Numbered from the stretch's first letter, positions 1 to 11,864 are shown. The stretch is DNA of 64,000 nt from Bolinopsis microptera (GCF_026151205.1 NC_087075.1:9041303-9105302), one strand, 5' to 3'. Notes: generated by a model not told the origin, from the sequence alone. Program-made: numbers and translations.

Positions 1-409
1 CAATTATTTTCATCTACGAAAGAGAGCTATAATGCTATCAAACAAGTTTTATCTTTACACCCTAAACAACTGTAATACGATTTGAAACCTAATTTCCAGC
101 TAGTTACACATACATTTGGGGACGTTTAGTAAGTCAGATGTCCACTTTAATCATGGCTGTTTTGTAGAAATAATGGCAATCTATTCCAAACCCCCTCCCC
201 TATACTAGCTGTACTACTACTGAATATTTGTTTGAAATCGTATTACTATTAGCGTCCAATTATTGCACACATGTCTTATCATTATTAATACTTTTACATG
301 AGGAGAAATCAGAACCAGGAACATCATTTGGTAAAATAGCCTTTGAGTCTATGTCTTGTAAAAGTAGTAATTGCAGCAGCAGATCTTTAAATACAACAAT
401 TTCAGAAGT
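1..409. other. Intergenic, downstream of the nuclease-helicase gene
   Basis: AT-rich sequence with no gene I can support. It lies 3' of the minus-strand nuclease-helicase gene, so it should hold that gene's 3' UTR and polyadenylation signals, but no clear one was identified. Confidence 0.4.
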
Positions 410-2764
410 TTAAGGTGGTTCTATGTCTATTATTTTACACACATCACCACGTTCTCTTAGTTCATCTAAAAGTTTATCATCATAGTCACATCGTTCATCG
501 TTTTGTCTGTAATCAAATAGGATCACTGTTGAGTACACTCTAGCTCTGGATATGACATTGTAAAGTTCAGGAATAAAGTAACTGGGTGATACCTCCTTCT
601 CACTGTTATCAGGTAGTGTAACTGTAGTGCTATATGTACTGTATCTGCGGATACAGATAACAGCAGCCCACTCTGCTGACACACAGCTCCATGTAGTTTT
701 CACCGGTATTGTGTTGTCAGTAGTGGTAAATCTCTCTACCACACTGTTAACAGTATCCCTCATATGTTTCCACTCATCAGCATCCTCTGCACTGACTAAA
801 ACTGTGATATCCTTGTTTTTAAGGCAGCTGTTAGATCCTCTTAGTTTATCCAGCTCTCTGATCAGAATATCTGTCCAGGTAGTAGTTTCATTACCTTTTA
901 ACAGATAGATGACAGGTTTACTACCACGAAGAAAATGGCCTTTCTTGTGTTCTGGTAACTTTACTGACCGGGTCCCGGTATAATCGATTTTCTCGTAGTG
1001 TTCCCTTATGATTGACAACACCTCTGATATTTCATATGTGTTTCTCAGGTTAACTGATAATTGAGAGTTAACAAAATAATTTCTGAATTCATCATCACTC
1101 GTTTTAACTGCAATAAATTCAGGTCTCGCATGTTTAAGCTTATCATAGAAAGATTGTCCGTCATCACACAATATCCAGATACTAGTATTATTTGTATCAC
1201 TGTTTTTTAAAACAGGAATTAGTCCTTCAGATATGATATTTTTATGAGCAGTTCCTGGTTCTGATACAGTATCCCTTACGATATAATCAAAGATTTTCTG
1301 ATAATCATCACAGAAAACGTAATCATATGTCGTTATCAAATCGTGCATACTTTCAGTCAAACAATCGTCAAATATCAATAAAATGATTTTACTGGTGCTA
1401 TCAGACAGCTGTTTTGATAATAATACGTGTGCTTTCACCAACCTATCACTGATATCACCTTCTTCTTTGCTCGCTCTGTACGTTATTGTCTCACACGTAA
1501 TATGTGTGATATCGTTCAATAGTTGCATGTGATATTCAAATGCTGGATCGGAATCCTCTCCTACTAACAAAATAAGTATCCTCTTCTCTGGTGATGTGAG
1601 AGCGAGGTTAATCACTTTTCCCATCATTGCAATAGTCTTTCCAGATCCTGCAGGACCGTTAACAAAAAGAAATCTCTCGTTACTATTAAATACTCCCAGC
1701 TGATCTTTCGTCACACTCTTGACTCTTAGGTACTTCTTGAATATGTCAGGTGCATCCACCATCTCATTATTTTCAGGGTAATTCTTCTCTTTCACCTGTT
1801 TTTTCTTTTGTTTCCTATTTTTACCACACGATCGGCTTTGTTCAGTTACCTCCTCATCAACTAACTTCTTGGTTACAAGAGCTCTTCTGAGTTTATCATT
1901 AATATCGTTGATACAATAGGACAAGCTACATGTTGTATCTGTCCACTTGTTATCTGCGTTTATACACCACAATCCGAGGAGGCAGCATTTAACTGCCACC
2001 ATGTCTCTGTTCACATCTTCATCACCGACTTGTGGGGGAATGTTAGTGTCAAACCATGCCGTAAAATTGTTCAGATCTCCACTGAACAGCAGAGTTTTAT
2101 CTGACAAATATTGTTCGTCAACTTCGTCTTGATTGATGTTACTGAAAATAGTAAACTCGTACACGTCCAGTGTCGAGTCCACTGATTTTACGAGTTCCAC
2201 TATTCTTTTTCTTTGTCGCAACCCATCGTCACGACAAGCCTCGAATTTGTCAGTATTCTTATTCTGCACGGAGGAAGAAATATCGCTTCTCCGGATACTG
2301 CACTCAGAAATTAACTTTGAACAGCAAGTCTCATATTTGGCAACAGAGAGTCCTTTCACCTCAAAAACTGCTATGAAATACTCGCCTAAAACCACAAAAT
2401 CGGTTTCTCCTTCATCATTTTTCTTCATTAGATGACACGGATGCTTATCTAACCCCCAACAATTCTTCTGGTTACACTGGTGATCAGGCTTGAATGCTGA
2501 GTACTGTTCATGCGTGTACTCCACATGATGCAGCACAGTAAAGGGCCTCTTAATCTCCTCGAAACATCTGAATACCTTGACTTCTTCTTCGTATCCATCT
2601 TGTCCTCGTAACACAACATCTTCTGGGAGCTTGTCTATAAATCTAGAGTCTGGTATGGGTGGTACCATCATTGGTTTACAAGTATCATCTTTGTTCTGGA
2701 AATGTTTCTCCAAAATCTTCCTTCCGATGTTTTCTATGTATTTCTTACGTGATCCAGGAGACAT
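410..2764 (-). CDS. PD-(D/E)XK (NERD-like) nuclease fused to SF1 helicase
   Basis: An uninterrupted 784-residue frame with two parts. The N-terminal part (about 55-300) has a nuclease-like core: GETDF at 119-123, then FEVKG at 134-138, giving the D...ExK pattern of PD-(D/E)XK/NERD nucleases. It is preceded by a Cys/His-rich stretch (about 95-111) that could bind a metal. The C-terminal part (about 345-770) is a superfamily 1 helicase or ATPase: Walker A GPAGSGKT at 370-377, Walker B YVFCDDYQK at 482-490, and a motif VI-like ISRARVYS near 738-745. NERD plus UvrD-like helicase is a known bacterial pairing, often linked to nucleic-acid processing or defence; animal members are poorly characterised. 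A lysine-rich linker (about 310-330) separates the halves. An acceptor-like CATTAG stands 3 bases before the ATG, so a 5' UTR intron is possible. It is head-to-head with the CaMKII hub gene about 1.1 kb away. The function in the animal is inference. Confidence 0.75.
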   Translation of the reverse strand: MSPGSRKKYIENIGRKILEKHFQNKDDTCKPMMVPPIPDSRFIDKLPEDVVLRGQDGYEEEVKVFRCFEEIKRPFTVLHHVEYTHEQYSAFKPDHQCNQKNCWGLDKHPCHLMKKNDEGETDFVVLGEYFIAVFEVKGLSVAKYETCCSKLISECSIRRSDISSSVQNKNTDKFEACRDDGLRQRKRIVELVKSVDSTLDVYEFTIFSNINQDEVDEQYLSDKTLLFSGDLNNFTAWFDTNIPPQVGDEDVNRDMVAVKCCLLGLWCINADNKWTDTTCSLSYCINDINDKLRRALVTKKLVDEEVTEQSRSCGKNRKQKKKQVKEKNYPENNEMVDAPDIFKKYLRVKSVTKDQLGVFNSNERFLFVNGPAGSGKTIAMMGKVINLALTSPEKRILILLVGEDSDPAFEYHMQLLNDITHITCETITYRASKEEGDISDRLVKAHVLLSKQLSDSTSKIILLIFDDCLTESMHDLITTYDYVFCDDYQKIFDYIVRDTVSEPGTAHKNIISEGLIPVLKNSDTNNTSIWILCDDGQSFYDKLKHARPEFIAVKTSDDEFRNYFVNSQLSVNLRNTYEISEVLSIIREHYEKIDYTGTRSVKLPEHKKGHFLRGSKPVIYLLKGNETTTWTDILIRELDKLRGSNSCLKNKDITVLVSAEDADEWKHMRDTVNSVVERFTTTDNTIPVKTTWSCVSAEWAAVICIRRYSTYSTTVTLPDNSEKEVSPSYFIPELYNVISRARVYSTVILFDYRQNDERCDYDDKLLDELRERGDVCKIIDIEPP

Positions 2765-3860
2765 TATCTAATGAAAGAATGAAGATCATTGTAGAAGTTT
2801 TAGAAATTTAAAACAAATCAAAGGTACAAGCGACTAATTAACAATATCCCATTGATTCAACTTGATTTAATTAGTTTATTAATGGTATGCAGATTACCCC
2901 TCCCTCCCAACCTCCCCTCCTGCTTATAACGCTTCCTGGCAGGGTATTTGTTACTTACCTCTCCTGCGTATAACAGGGTATTTGCACCCCAACCGCGGGA
3001 AAAATGTCGTCAAAACAAAGGTTCAGAAATCGAAGATTAGTCTTTTATGATCATCGAATACAAAACGTTAACTTTCTTTTCACCACATAAATAAAAAAGG
3101 GAGTAGAGTAAAACTATCGACAGATCTCCTACTAAAAAACTAATGTCCCTAATTACGAAACACAACACAGCAGCTCTCACAACAAAAGCACAGTCCTAAT
3201 TCACAATATTAGGTCACCCTCTGGTATGTGCTGTGTGTAACATGAGCTCGGACAGTAATTCAATGTGGAATGTTCTTGAACGAGCAATAGGAGGAAGAAA
3301 AATAAACCCACCGTCCCAACGTGATGTGTTAAATGTTAATACAAGAGTGATTATGATAACTCCACTCTATAACGTAATTGTGCAATTATGTGATCGAGTA
3401 CTTACTTAATTTGCACCAAAGAGTTACACTAAAGAGCTTGTGTTTTGCGATCACTGTGTAAATGTTCTGTGACAGTAGACACATGATTTAATTATACGAT
3501 AGCAAGGCAATGTTTGCAGAGCTTATTTTAATTCTTATTTTAATTCTCGTTGCCTACAATATAACTATCAGTCTAATATAAACGTTACACTTACACAGTT
3601 ATTGTGCTTTATCAAACGAACTGTAGCAGTATTTAATACCAATTAAAATTACAGTAATCAATTAATTCATATACCAATTAATAATTCAATTGTTGAGACT
3701 TGAAAGTTAGTTAATTCCACTAGCAGATGGTCTATTGAACAACACGTTACTTATAATATGTGACTAACAAACAATCTCCAAATCATTCAACGTAATGACT
3801 CAATTAGTTTATTAATCAAATATTAGTTTATTGATAAACTAACTAATTGATGATATACAG
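2765..3860. other. Intergenic between divergent genes; possible first exon at 3242
   Basis: This 1.1 kb separates the nuclease-helicase start from the first certain exon of the CaMKII hub gene and may act as a shared promoter region. A plus-strand ATG at 3242 opens a frame beginning MSSDSNSMWNVLERAIGG. A weak donor (CAAC/GTGATG, cut after 3326 or so) would leave the single base needed to join in frame with exon 3861-3960. This is a tentative first exon. The rest is AT-rich with many TTAATTA-type runs and no other gene. Confidence 0.3.
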
Positions 3861-6168
3861 GTTCGTTTGCGGGAGAAGATAGCCCGGAAGCAGCTGAGAT
3901 ACAACACCTCACACAACAGTTGTTAGACTACGAGGTTAAGAGAGACTGGATCAATTACTCGTAAGTGTTAATTATTTGTTAATTACTCGTTAATTTCTCA
4001 TAAATTAACCTTAACACACTGCTGTGACACTGTTGTGATACTGTTGTAACACTGTTGTGACAATGTTGTGACACTGTTGTGACACTGTTGTGACACTGTT
4101 GTCATACTGTTGTGACACTGTTGTCACACTGTTGTCACACTGTTGTCACACTGTTGTCACACTGTTGTCACACTGTTGTCACACTGTTGTGACACTGTTG
4201 TGACATTGTTGTGACAATGTTGTGACACTGTTGTGACAATGTTGTGACACTGTTGTGACACTGTTGTGACACTGTTGTGACACTGTTGTGACACTGTTGT
4301 GACACTGTTGTGACACTGTTGTGACACTGTTGTGACACTGTTGTGACACTGTTGTGACACTGTTGTGACACTGTTGTGACACTGTTGTGACACTGTTGTG
4401 ACACTGTTGTGACAATGTTGTGACACTGTTGTGACACTGTTGTGACACTGTTATGACACTGTTGTGACACTGTTGTGACACTGTTGTGACACTGTTGTGA
4501 CACTGTTGTGATACTGTTGTCACACTGTTGTCACACTGTTGTGACACTGTTGTGATACTGTTGTGACACTGTTGTGACACTGTTGTGACACTGTTGTGAC
4601 ACTGTTGTGACACTGTTGTGACACTGTTGTGACACTGTTGTGACACTGTTGTGACACTGTTGTGACACTGTTGTGACACTGTTGTGACACTGTTGTGACA
4701 CTGTTGTGATACTGTTGTGACACTGTTGTGACACTGTTGTGACACTGTTGTGACACTGTTGTGACACTGTTGTGACACTGTTGTCACACTGTTGTGACAA
4801 TGTTGTGACACTGTTGTGACACTGTTGTGACACTGTTGTGACACTGTTGTGACACTGTTGTGACACTGTTGTGACACTGTTGTGACACTGTTGTCACACT
4901 GTTGTGACACTGTTGTCACACTGTTGTGACACTGTTGTCACACTGTTGTAATACCGTTGATAAGGACCTATTTCAGGAAGCTGTGTCACCCTAGTATAAC
5001 AGGGTTTGAGCCGCAAGGCCACGGTCACATGATCAAAGGCTTGGAGTTCCAGCGCTTTTATTTTGAAAGTAAGTTAAACAATTAATTAATTAATTAATTA
5101 CACTATCATATTTTCAAAACAATCTTACCCCTAGTAGATAATGCTAGCTACTGATCTAGACTACTATCTGAAAATATGGGTGCAGTGTAAAAGGTTCCCA
5201 AATTTAAAGTAGCACTCAATGACACTTATATTAGTAACATGAACAGTTACTGATAATTACTGACATTTAGTAACAATTAGCAACACTAATTATTAACACT
5301 TTAAGTACAGCTCGGTTACACTTAAAGTAACACTTTAAGTAACACCTTGTAACACTCCAGCTACGACTACTTCACCTCACAAGACCCTCATAATGGATCC
5401 ACAAGTCACGATGCTGAGCCCCGAGTCTGCTGTTATCGCCTACGTTAGGATATGCCAGAAAGCTGATACTTCGTGAGTAGAATAGATAATATAAAGCAGT
5501 AATTAAGTAGTGATTAATAATAAAAACAGTGAAAAAGTAGTTAATTATTTATTAAGTACATAGTATTGCGATGTTTTTATTGTCAGCATATTTTTGTCCA
5601 ATTACTTTTTGTTTCATTTCACCCCTGTTTCACTATAAATTTAGTGTTTTTTATTTCTTATGTACTGTAATATTCTCTGGTCCTAGCTAGACGACACGTA
5701 ACACATTACGTGACGTGTTACACACCGTATATCTAGGGCCTTAATTGTTACATAATACATATTACTGAAGTTAATATCATCTACAGGAAAACTTCCATTT
5801 ATCATACTCTGAACTACTGCAAATCCCGATTTACCGCGCGATAATCTTCTTTCCCAAAATGAGGGCTTTAAGTACATTATGTGAACAATCAAAAACCCGA
5901 TTTACCGCAAAACCCGATTTACCGCAAATTTTTCATTTCCCCAAATTCCGCTTTAAATCTGGGTTTACTGTATTATTATTGAAATGTTATACATCATTTA
6001 GATGTTATCTATAAGTTAAGCTATTAATTTTCCAATTTCCTTCACCTCAGGACCAATACAATCTACTCAATACACTCTAACGAAAGCAGAGTTTGGAAAC
6101 GAATAGGAGAGACATGGCTCAACATTCACTACCATAAATCTAACACTACCAAAGTAGCGACACCGTAA
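3861..6168 (+). CDS. CaMKII association (hub) domain protein, spliced
   Basis: Four exons with GT-AG borders and matching phases: 3861-3960, 4977-5068, 5361-5472 and 6051-6168 (stop TAA). The spliced product ends in about 139 residues matching the association domain of Ca2+/calmodulin-dependent kinase II. Landmarks are EIQHLTQQLLDYEVKRDW, KLCHPSITGFEPQGHG, LEFQRFYFE, SPHKTLIMDPQVTML, AVIAYVRICQ and SRVWKRIGETWLNIHYH. These align with the family's FEP, HRFYFEN, AYIRLTQ and TRVWHRRDGKWQNVHFH. In CaMKII this domain builds the 12-14-subunit hub. No kinase domain is present from the opposite-strand gene to here, so this is either a stand-alone hub protein or the 3' end of a kinase gene whose start lies outside the window. 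The first intron is almost filled by an 11-bp minisatellite. Domain identity is strong; gene extent 5' of 3861 is open. Confidence 0.85.
4013..4955. repeat. 11-bp minisatellite (ACACTGTTGTG), about 85 copies
   Basis: Nearly pure tandem copies of ACACTGTTGTG with a few one-base variants such as TCACACTGTTG and ACAATGTTGTG. It fills most of the intron between hub-domain exons 3861-3960 and 4977-5068. Because 11 is not divisible by 3, all three minus-strand frames stay open and encode the same 11-residue cycle (SQQCHNSVTTV). These frames are products of the repeat, not genes. Confidence 0.97.
5473..6050. other. Last intron of the hub-domain gene
   Basis: Begins GTGAGT and ends TTCACCTCAG. Inside, at about 5886-5940, the phrase 'aacccgatttaccgc' occurs twice, a small internal duplication that resembles the 'accgcgataaaccggg' stretch near 7190. 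No coding exon was found. Confidence 0.6.
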
Positions 6169-6178
6169 CACTTCCAAC

Positions 6179-6375
6179 ACTTAGTGACTCTTAGTGACTC
6201 TTAGTGACTCTTAGTGACTCTTAGTGATTCTTAGTGACTCTTAGTGATTCTTAGTGACACTGAGTGACACTTAGTACCACTTAGTGACTCTTAGTGACAC
6301 TTAGTGACACTTAGTGACACTTAGTGACACTGAGTGACTCTTAGTGACTCTTAGCTTCTTAGTGACTCTTAGTAA
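6179..6375. repeat. 10-bp minisatellite (TTAGTGACTC)
   Basis: About 18 copies of TTAGTGACTC and variants (TTAGTGACAC, TGAGTGACAC) starting 11 bases after the stop codon of the hub-domain gene, hence probably in its 3' UTR or just beyond. A second short run of GTGTCACAAGA units follows at about 6455-6525. Confidence 0.92.
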
Positions 6376-6879
6376 CTCTTACGAACACGCATCAACAATT
6401 GGAAGCAAAATGAAACTTAACAACTCTGAATAACAGCTAATAGATGCGTTACAAGAGTGTCACAAGAGTGTCACAAAAGTGTCACAAGAGTGTCAAAACA
6501 GTGTCACAAGAGTGTTACAACAATGTCACACTTTGAAATCTTCGCAAATGTGTAATTAATGTTTAGCACTTGTATTCAGACATTATAAAACTGGTTAAAT
6601 GTGTGGTATGCTTAAGCTTTACAGCTAAAGTTATACGGACGGTTCCCGTATTGATAAACTCCTCCTTTTAGCTTTGTTACAGATCGAGATGCTTGTGGAA
6701 ATGTTTACTGACACGTGAAAGGTATTAACCAATCAGCTTCCAGCATTGACCAATCGAATCCCAGAATCACTGTCACGTGTCAAAGCAAATACAACCCCCA
6801 CTAGTATCCAGATCTATTATAGTATTAGCTAACCCGTTATGTGTGTGGTTTTACAATTTATTGACAATATCAATATACT

Positions 6880-7172
6880 AGTGGCAGGATTATGTGTATA
6901 CTAGTGGCAGGATTATGTGTATACTAGTGGCAGGATTATGTGTATACTAGTGGCAGGATTATGTGTATACCAGTGGCAGGATTATGTGTATACTAGTGGC
7001 AGGATTATGTGTATACTAGTGGCATGATTGTTTGTATACTAGTGGCAGGATTATGTGTATACCAGTGGCAGGATTATGTGTATACTAGTGGCAGGATTAT
7101 GTGTATTGTGTGTATACTTGTGGCAGGATTATGTGTATACTAGTGGCAGGATTATGTGTATACTAGTGTCAG
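6880..7172. repeat. 23-bp tandem repeat (ATACTAGTGGCAGGATTATGT core)
   Basis: About 12-13 units whose core is ACTAGTGGCAGGATTATGTG, with single-base variants and one shortened unit near 7101-7110. The unit contains ACTAGT and TGGCAGG. It is flanked on the right by a stretch rich in 'ccgggttt' motifs. No gene is associated. Confidence 0.93.
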
Positions 7173-9060
7173 GATTATACAGTTTAACCGCGATAAACCG
7201 GGTTTTCCGGGGAAGAGAATTTACCACGTGGTTTTGATTTGCAGTAAATGCATGTAAATTATCACTATCGGGGTATCTGAGAAAAAGCCCGGTGAGTCGG
7301 GTTTTAACTGTTATAGTGGACTGTATGTGTAGACCATGTAGAGGTCAGGGCAGGTCCGTCAGATTTCGGGTTTTATCCATAATTAGAGAAAAGGTCTTTA
7401 CTAGAATATGAACTTTGAGATTATTATCGGCTAACAAACAGTCAGTTTGAAATTAAAGCATTTTTGATCAATCTGTTTCAAGTGACTTATCTTTGGGTCG
7501 ATAATACGGATTTAAGAATTTCAATTAACGGATGTTGGTTGCTGAGGGCTAATATCGATATTTAAACAGAGATTATTTGTTATTTGACTCAGGTTGTTCA
7601 TTGAATAACTTTCTAGTTTTGGTTATTCTATGGGGATTATGTGAAGGTTATTAGATTGATTATTTAACCAATTAATTATTTAACTAATTCATTTATTATG
7701 TAATTAATTGATTGCAGCTGTAAATTCACCTATCAAATATCACACATTAAAACCATATGTGAAAATCCCATAACGATTACAGTCAAACTGTGTAGAATAA
7801 AATAAAATAAATAATAATATGTAACTATTTGTGATTATTTGTGATGTTATGTGTGTATATAAGAGGTTTAACATAATTATAATATTTCCCAACATTTCCT
7901 GACATTATTGAATTTCACTGTATCGCCATATTTGCATTTTGCAAGATATAATATCACTACATTTATTCATGAACTTAACAATAGGAGTTTTAGCTTATTG
8001 ACTGAATTAACCTCTCCACTGAAGCTGCTTGAACCGAACCTAAATAAAATATATAGCGGAAATATATAATATGGTGCTATTTCCTTTATCTGCACTATAT
8101 AGTATATATCAATATGCAGTGGAAATACATATTATATAGTGGAATATATAATATGGTGCTATTTCATTTATCTGCACTATATATGCAGTGGAAATACATA
8201 TTATATAGTGGAATGAATGTTGAGCTAAACGAGCACCAGCTTGCAGTGGCATTACCTGGCGCGCCATTCCCTCTGCACGGTGCTCTTTCCACTTCTTTCA
8301 CTATCCGTGAGATAAGCAAGCAATAGAATACTACTAGCAAGCTAGGTAAGTAGATACTTCTAGCAAGCTAGTAGTAAATAGTAAAGCTAGTAAATAGCAA
8401 GCTAGGTAAATGAGCACCAGGTTGCAGTGCTTCATTATCAACTCTAACTAAAGCATCCTATTTCCATCATACCTACTATCACACCAGATCACACCATTCA
8501 CAATGTCATTTTGAACGGTTCTTTGTAAATCATGAGCTACAACTTCGCCACAATCACCATGGTGACGTAACACCATGGTGACGTAACACCATGGTGATGT
8601 AACACCATGGTGTTACTAACACTGTGTCAGCGTGGTTACATTTAAAAAGTGTTCTTAATGATGGGATTTCATGAACACTTACTGTCACAGTTCCTCGTTA
8701 GCGAACTTGAACGACTGCACTTTCTGGTTTCCATGACAACGAGTCACTCAGTCACTTGGTCAATTTGTCGTTTCACTCTTCTCCTATTCTCATTGTCATC
8801 TATTTTTCTCATTTCAATATGTCAGTGAAATTTTTTCTCTTTATTTTGCATTATGTCACCATTTCAGTATTTCACCGCTTATTCCAATCAACCTCGCCAT
8901 TTCTCCAAAAGAACAGCATATTTTTTGTGTGGATCGAATGGATTTGTTAATAAGATGTTTAATGTTTATTTCATTTATAATGTTCTATTTCATTTTTGAA
9001 CCGTGAATTTAATAATTTAAATTTCGCGTTTTCTTTAGTTCTACTTGATTCGAATATCAT
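7173..9060. other. Gene-poor stretch with small duplications
   Basis: No convincing gene. Visible structure: direct repeats of 'aatatggtgctatttc' plus 'tctgcactatata' (8050-8215, about 2.5 copies); repeats of 'ctagcaagctaggtaa' (8335-8410); and three to four copies of 'accatggtgacgtaac' (8566-8618), each holding the palindrome CCATGG. Confidence 0.6.
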
Positions 9061-9074
9061 ACATAAGGTCTATA

Positions 9075-9760
9075 TAGGGTACGCGTCGCACTACAGTACA
9101 TATCGCACTACAGTACGTGTCGCACTACAGTACGTGTCGCACTACAGTACGTGTCGCACTACAGTACGTGTCGCACTACAGTACGTGTCGCACTACAGTA
9201 CGTGTCGCACTACAGTACATGTCGCACTACAGTACGTGTCGCACTACAGTACGTGTCGCACTACAGTACGTGTCGCACTACAGTACGTGTCGCACTACAG
9301 TACGTGTCGCACTACAGTACGTGTCGCACTACAGTACGTGTCGCACTACAGTACGTGTCGCACTACAGTACGTGTCGCACTACAGTACGTGTCGCACTAC
9401 AGTACGTGTCGCACTACAGTACGTGTTGCACTACAGTACGTGTCGCACTACAGTACGTGTCACACTACAGTACGTGTCGCACTACAGTACGTGTCGCACT
9501 ACAGTACGTGTCGCACTACAGTACGTGTTGCACTACAGTACGTGTCACACTACAGTACGTGTCGCACTACAGTACGTGTCGCACTACAGTACGTGTTGCA
9601 CTACAGTACGTGTCGCACTACAGTACGTGTCGCACTACAGTACGTGTCGCACTACAGTACGTGTTGCACTACAGTACGTGTCGCACTACAGTACGTGTCG
9701 CACTACAGTACGTGTCGCACTACAGTACGTGTCGCACTACAGTACGTGTCCTCTAACAGT
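9075..9760. repeat. 17-bp minisatellite (GTACGTGTCGCACTACA), about 40 copies
   Basis: Very homogeneous tandem copies of the 17-mer; most variants are C/T transitions at the CpG positions (TGTTGCAC, TGTCACAC), as expected from decay of methylated CpG. As with the 11-bp array, 17 is not a multiple of 3, so all three plus-strand frames stay open and give the same 17-residue cycle (HYSTCRTTVRVALQYVS). These are not genes. Confidence 0.97.
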
Positions 9761-10270
9761 GTCCTCTAACAAGTCTCCTCAGTATCCTCTGATTATTCGC
9801 TATCAGAGGTAAAAGCTCTTGAGTCACTGCACACAGCTTGAAGTCACTGTCACGTGATCACCTGTAACTCCACCAGAAGGTGTCACTTAACTCGCCAGGG
9901 GGTCTACACCAACTTATTTCATTGTCACCTTGACAGTCATCTCAGACGTTTTGTCACCTCGCTTACAGCAGCTCTTTTCGTGTGCCTGTTAAGTTTTTTA
10001 AAGACAAAAGCTGCGTTTAACGTTGGAGAGGGTATAAAATGGCTGACATCTGAATTACGTTATATGTAAATGATCCTTCTACCAAATCTTAGTTTACTTG
10101 TTAATTTCCTCTTTGGTGTTTTTTTGGTGATAATTGGGTGATTTGGGAGCAATTAATTAGCAACGAATTAACTAATTAACTAATAAACTTCAAGTTTTGA
10201 TATTTAGTTATTTGTTTTAGGGAAAGATTAGACTTTGGCGTTGTTTTTAGTTTTACCTATCCCTTGTTTA
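9761..10270. other. Intergenic, no gene recognised
   Basis: An open plus-strand stretch at 9854-10069 (71 residues) has no recognisable domain and no splice context I trust. The remainder is AT-rich spacer before the first copy of the terminal-hairpin element. Confidence 0.4.
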
Positions 10271-10400
10271 GAACTTTTATTTAATCACAGTGCTGGCAAG
10301 CACGACCGGTGCATTTATTGTGGGTATACTATGTACCCCCTTTACTATTATACCCCCTTTACTATCATACCCCCTTTGGTACACGTTACAAGCCTCTTTC

Positions 10401-10457
10401 GTGCACGCGAAGCGTGCACTCCGGCCGGAGGCGGCGGCCGAAGGCCGCCGCCTCCGG
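10401..10457. repeat. Two adjacent GAA-triloop GC-rich hairpins (copy 1)
   Basis: Hairpin one is an 8-bp stem (GTGCACGC) closed by GAA at 10401-10419. Hairpin two is a perfect 15-bp stem (CCGGAGGCGGCGGCC) closed by GAA at 10425-10457. Both loops sit in a C-GAA-G context, and the first contains GCGAAGC, known in vitro as an exceptionally stable DNA mini-hairpin. The same pair occurs at 14029-14085. Confidence 0.95.
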
Positions 10458-11864
10458 CAGGAGTTTTTCAGGCATTAAGACTCATAGGAAGTCGTTCAGC
10501 AGATTTATTTTTAGTTCAAAACATTCTAATTTGATGTCAAAGATGACAGGAATAAAAAATAGTTATGTTGAGATTTTTAAGAAATTTGCATAAAATACTC
10601 GCCAGCACTGTTATACGAAATTCGGTAAAAAACCCAAAATCGCCATATTCAGGTGCCTTAAAAACCATGTTAAAATCGAGTTAGAGATCTGAAATTTTTC
10701 AGGGCGTCTAGACGTTGACCAAATCGACTGCAAAAAAAGTTTCAGGTTTCAGGAACATCGGGAAGTGGGTTTTCTAGAACCCCTGTTTTACGACAGATTG
10801 TCGTGATATCTATCTATATATATACATATATATATATATATTCAGGGATAGACGCTTTGCCAGTCAATTGTAGCCTGTATTTAATTGTCCATAGATTCAA
10901 AAGTATAAAAGATACAGCCATTTCCGACCACAGGTCTTGAAAATCATTGTTTACACTTTAGTTTACATTGTATAAACAAATTATTTGACGTCATGAACAC
11001 CCCTTGATGACGTCATCAAATTAACCGTTTTTAAAACTTGATTTTTGACAAAGTAATAACTTTTAAAAATGATTTTACACCATTAAAAAGTAATTGTATT
11101 CAAAATCTGAGGAAATTTTTATCTTAGATAATTGTTCAAGCATTCTGAAAATCTACCGGAAAATTTTTCTAGCTTGCTCCTTCATAAAGATATTCGTCAT
11201 TGAAGTTTGTGCTTTTTTGAAGAATTATTTTATAAAAACGTCAATTTTGCGATTTAGTATTCTCTGGTGTTGGGCCATGCCTTGGGTTGTGGAGCTCAGT
11301 TCTGCTTCTTATAGGTATAAATTGTGCATTAGGCTAGTTTTAAAGTTAAAAATCGAAAAGTTGCACACGTGGGGACACGCCCAAATTGATAGAAAATTGC
11401 TAAAATCACTGAAAATTGCTGTTTTCGTCATTTTCTGTCAACTTTAGAGTGCCGTTGTGATAACAGTTCTTCTTGAAATACTTTGAAACTTTGCGTGCTT
11501 ATCAAGCTATATATAAAACAATTACATGCAAAAATTTACGGCGATTCAATATTGGATGCGCACGCAACGTCCGCTCAAAGTTTGCACGTGCGAAAGGTGA
11601 GAATTTTGCTCATTCGTGATTTCCAACAAATTCTGCTTTGCCACGACAGTTTAATGTCATTATAAATGAATTTAATGCCAACTTGAATGAGTATTAAGTG
11701 GCATATTCAGTCAGTGATCGACCGATATGCTTACCTAAACACAAGGAAATGTTTTTAAAGGAAAAATTTCGAAATTGTTGAAACTTCCTCCTTATTAATG
11801 AAGATATCAGTTTATATTTCGACTTTATAAAGTACCCTGACATTATAATCAAAAAGAGATGATA

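Noticed and set aside
4157-4919. Long minus-strand open frames rich in SQQCHNSVTTV
   Set aside because: They are direct translations of the 11-bp minisatellite inside an intron; all frames are equally open.
9075-9760. CRISPR-like array
   Set aside because: Units are contiguous with no unique spacers; it is a minisatellite in a eukaryotic genome.
8996-9812. Plus-strand frames of 200-257 codons with HYSTCRTTVRV cycles
   Set aside because: Created by the 17-bp minisatellite; no non-repeat coding sequence.
10235-10593. Overlapping plus-strand frames over the GC-rich hairpins
   Set aside because: Same frames recur in the other element copy, but lie over hairpins and homopolymer-like pyrimidine repeats with no domain; treated as non-coding.
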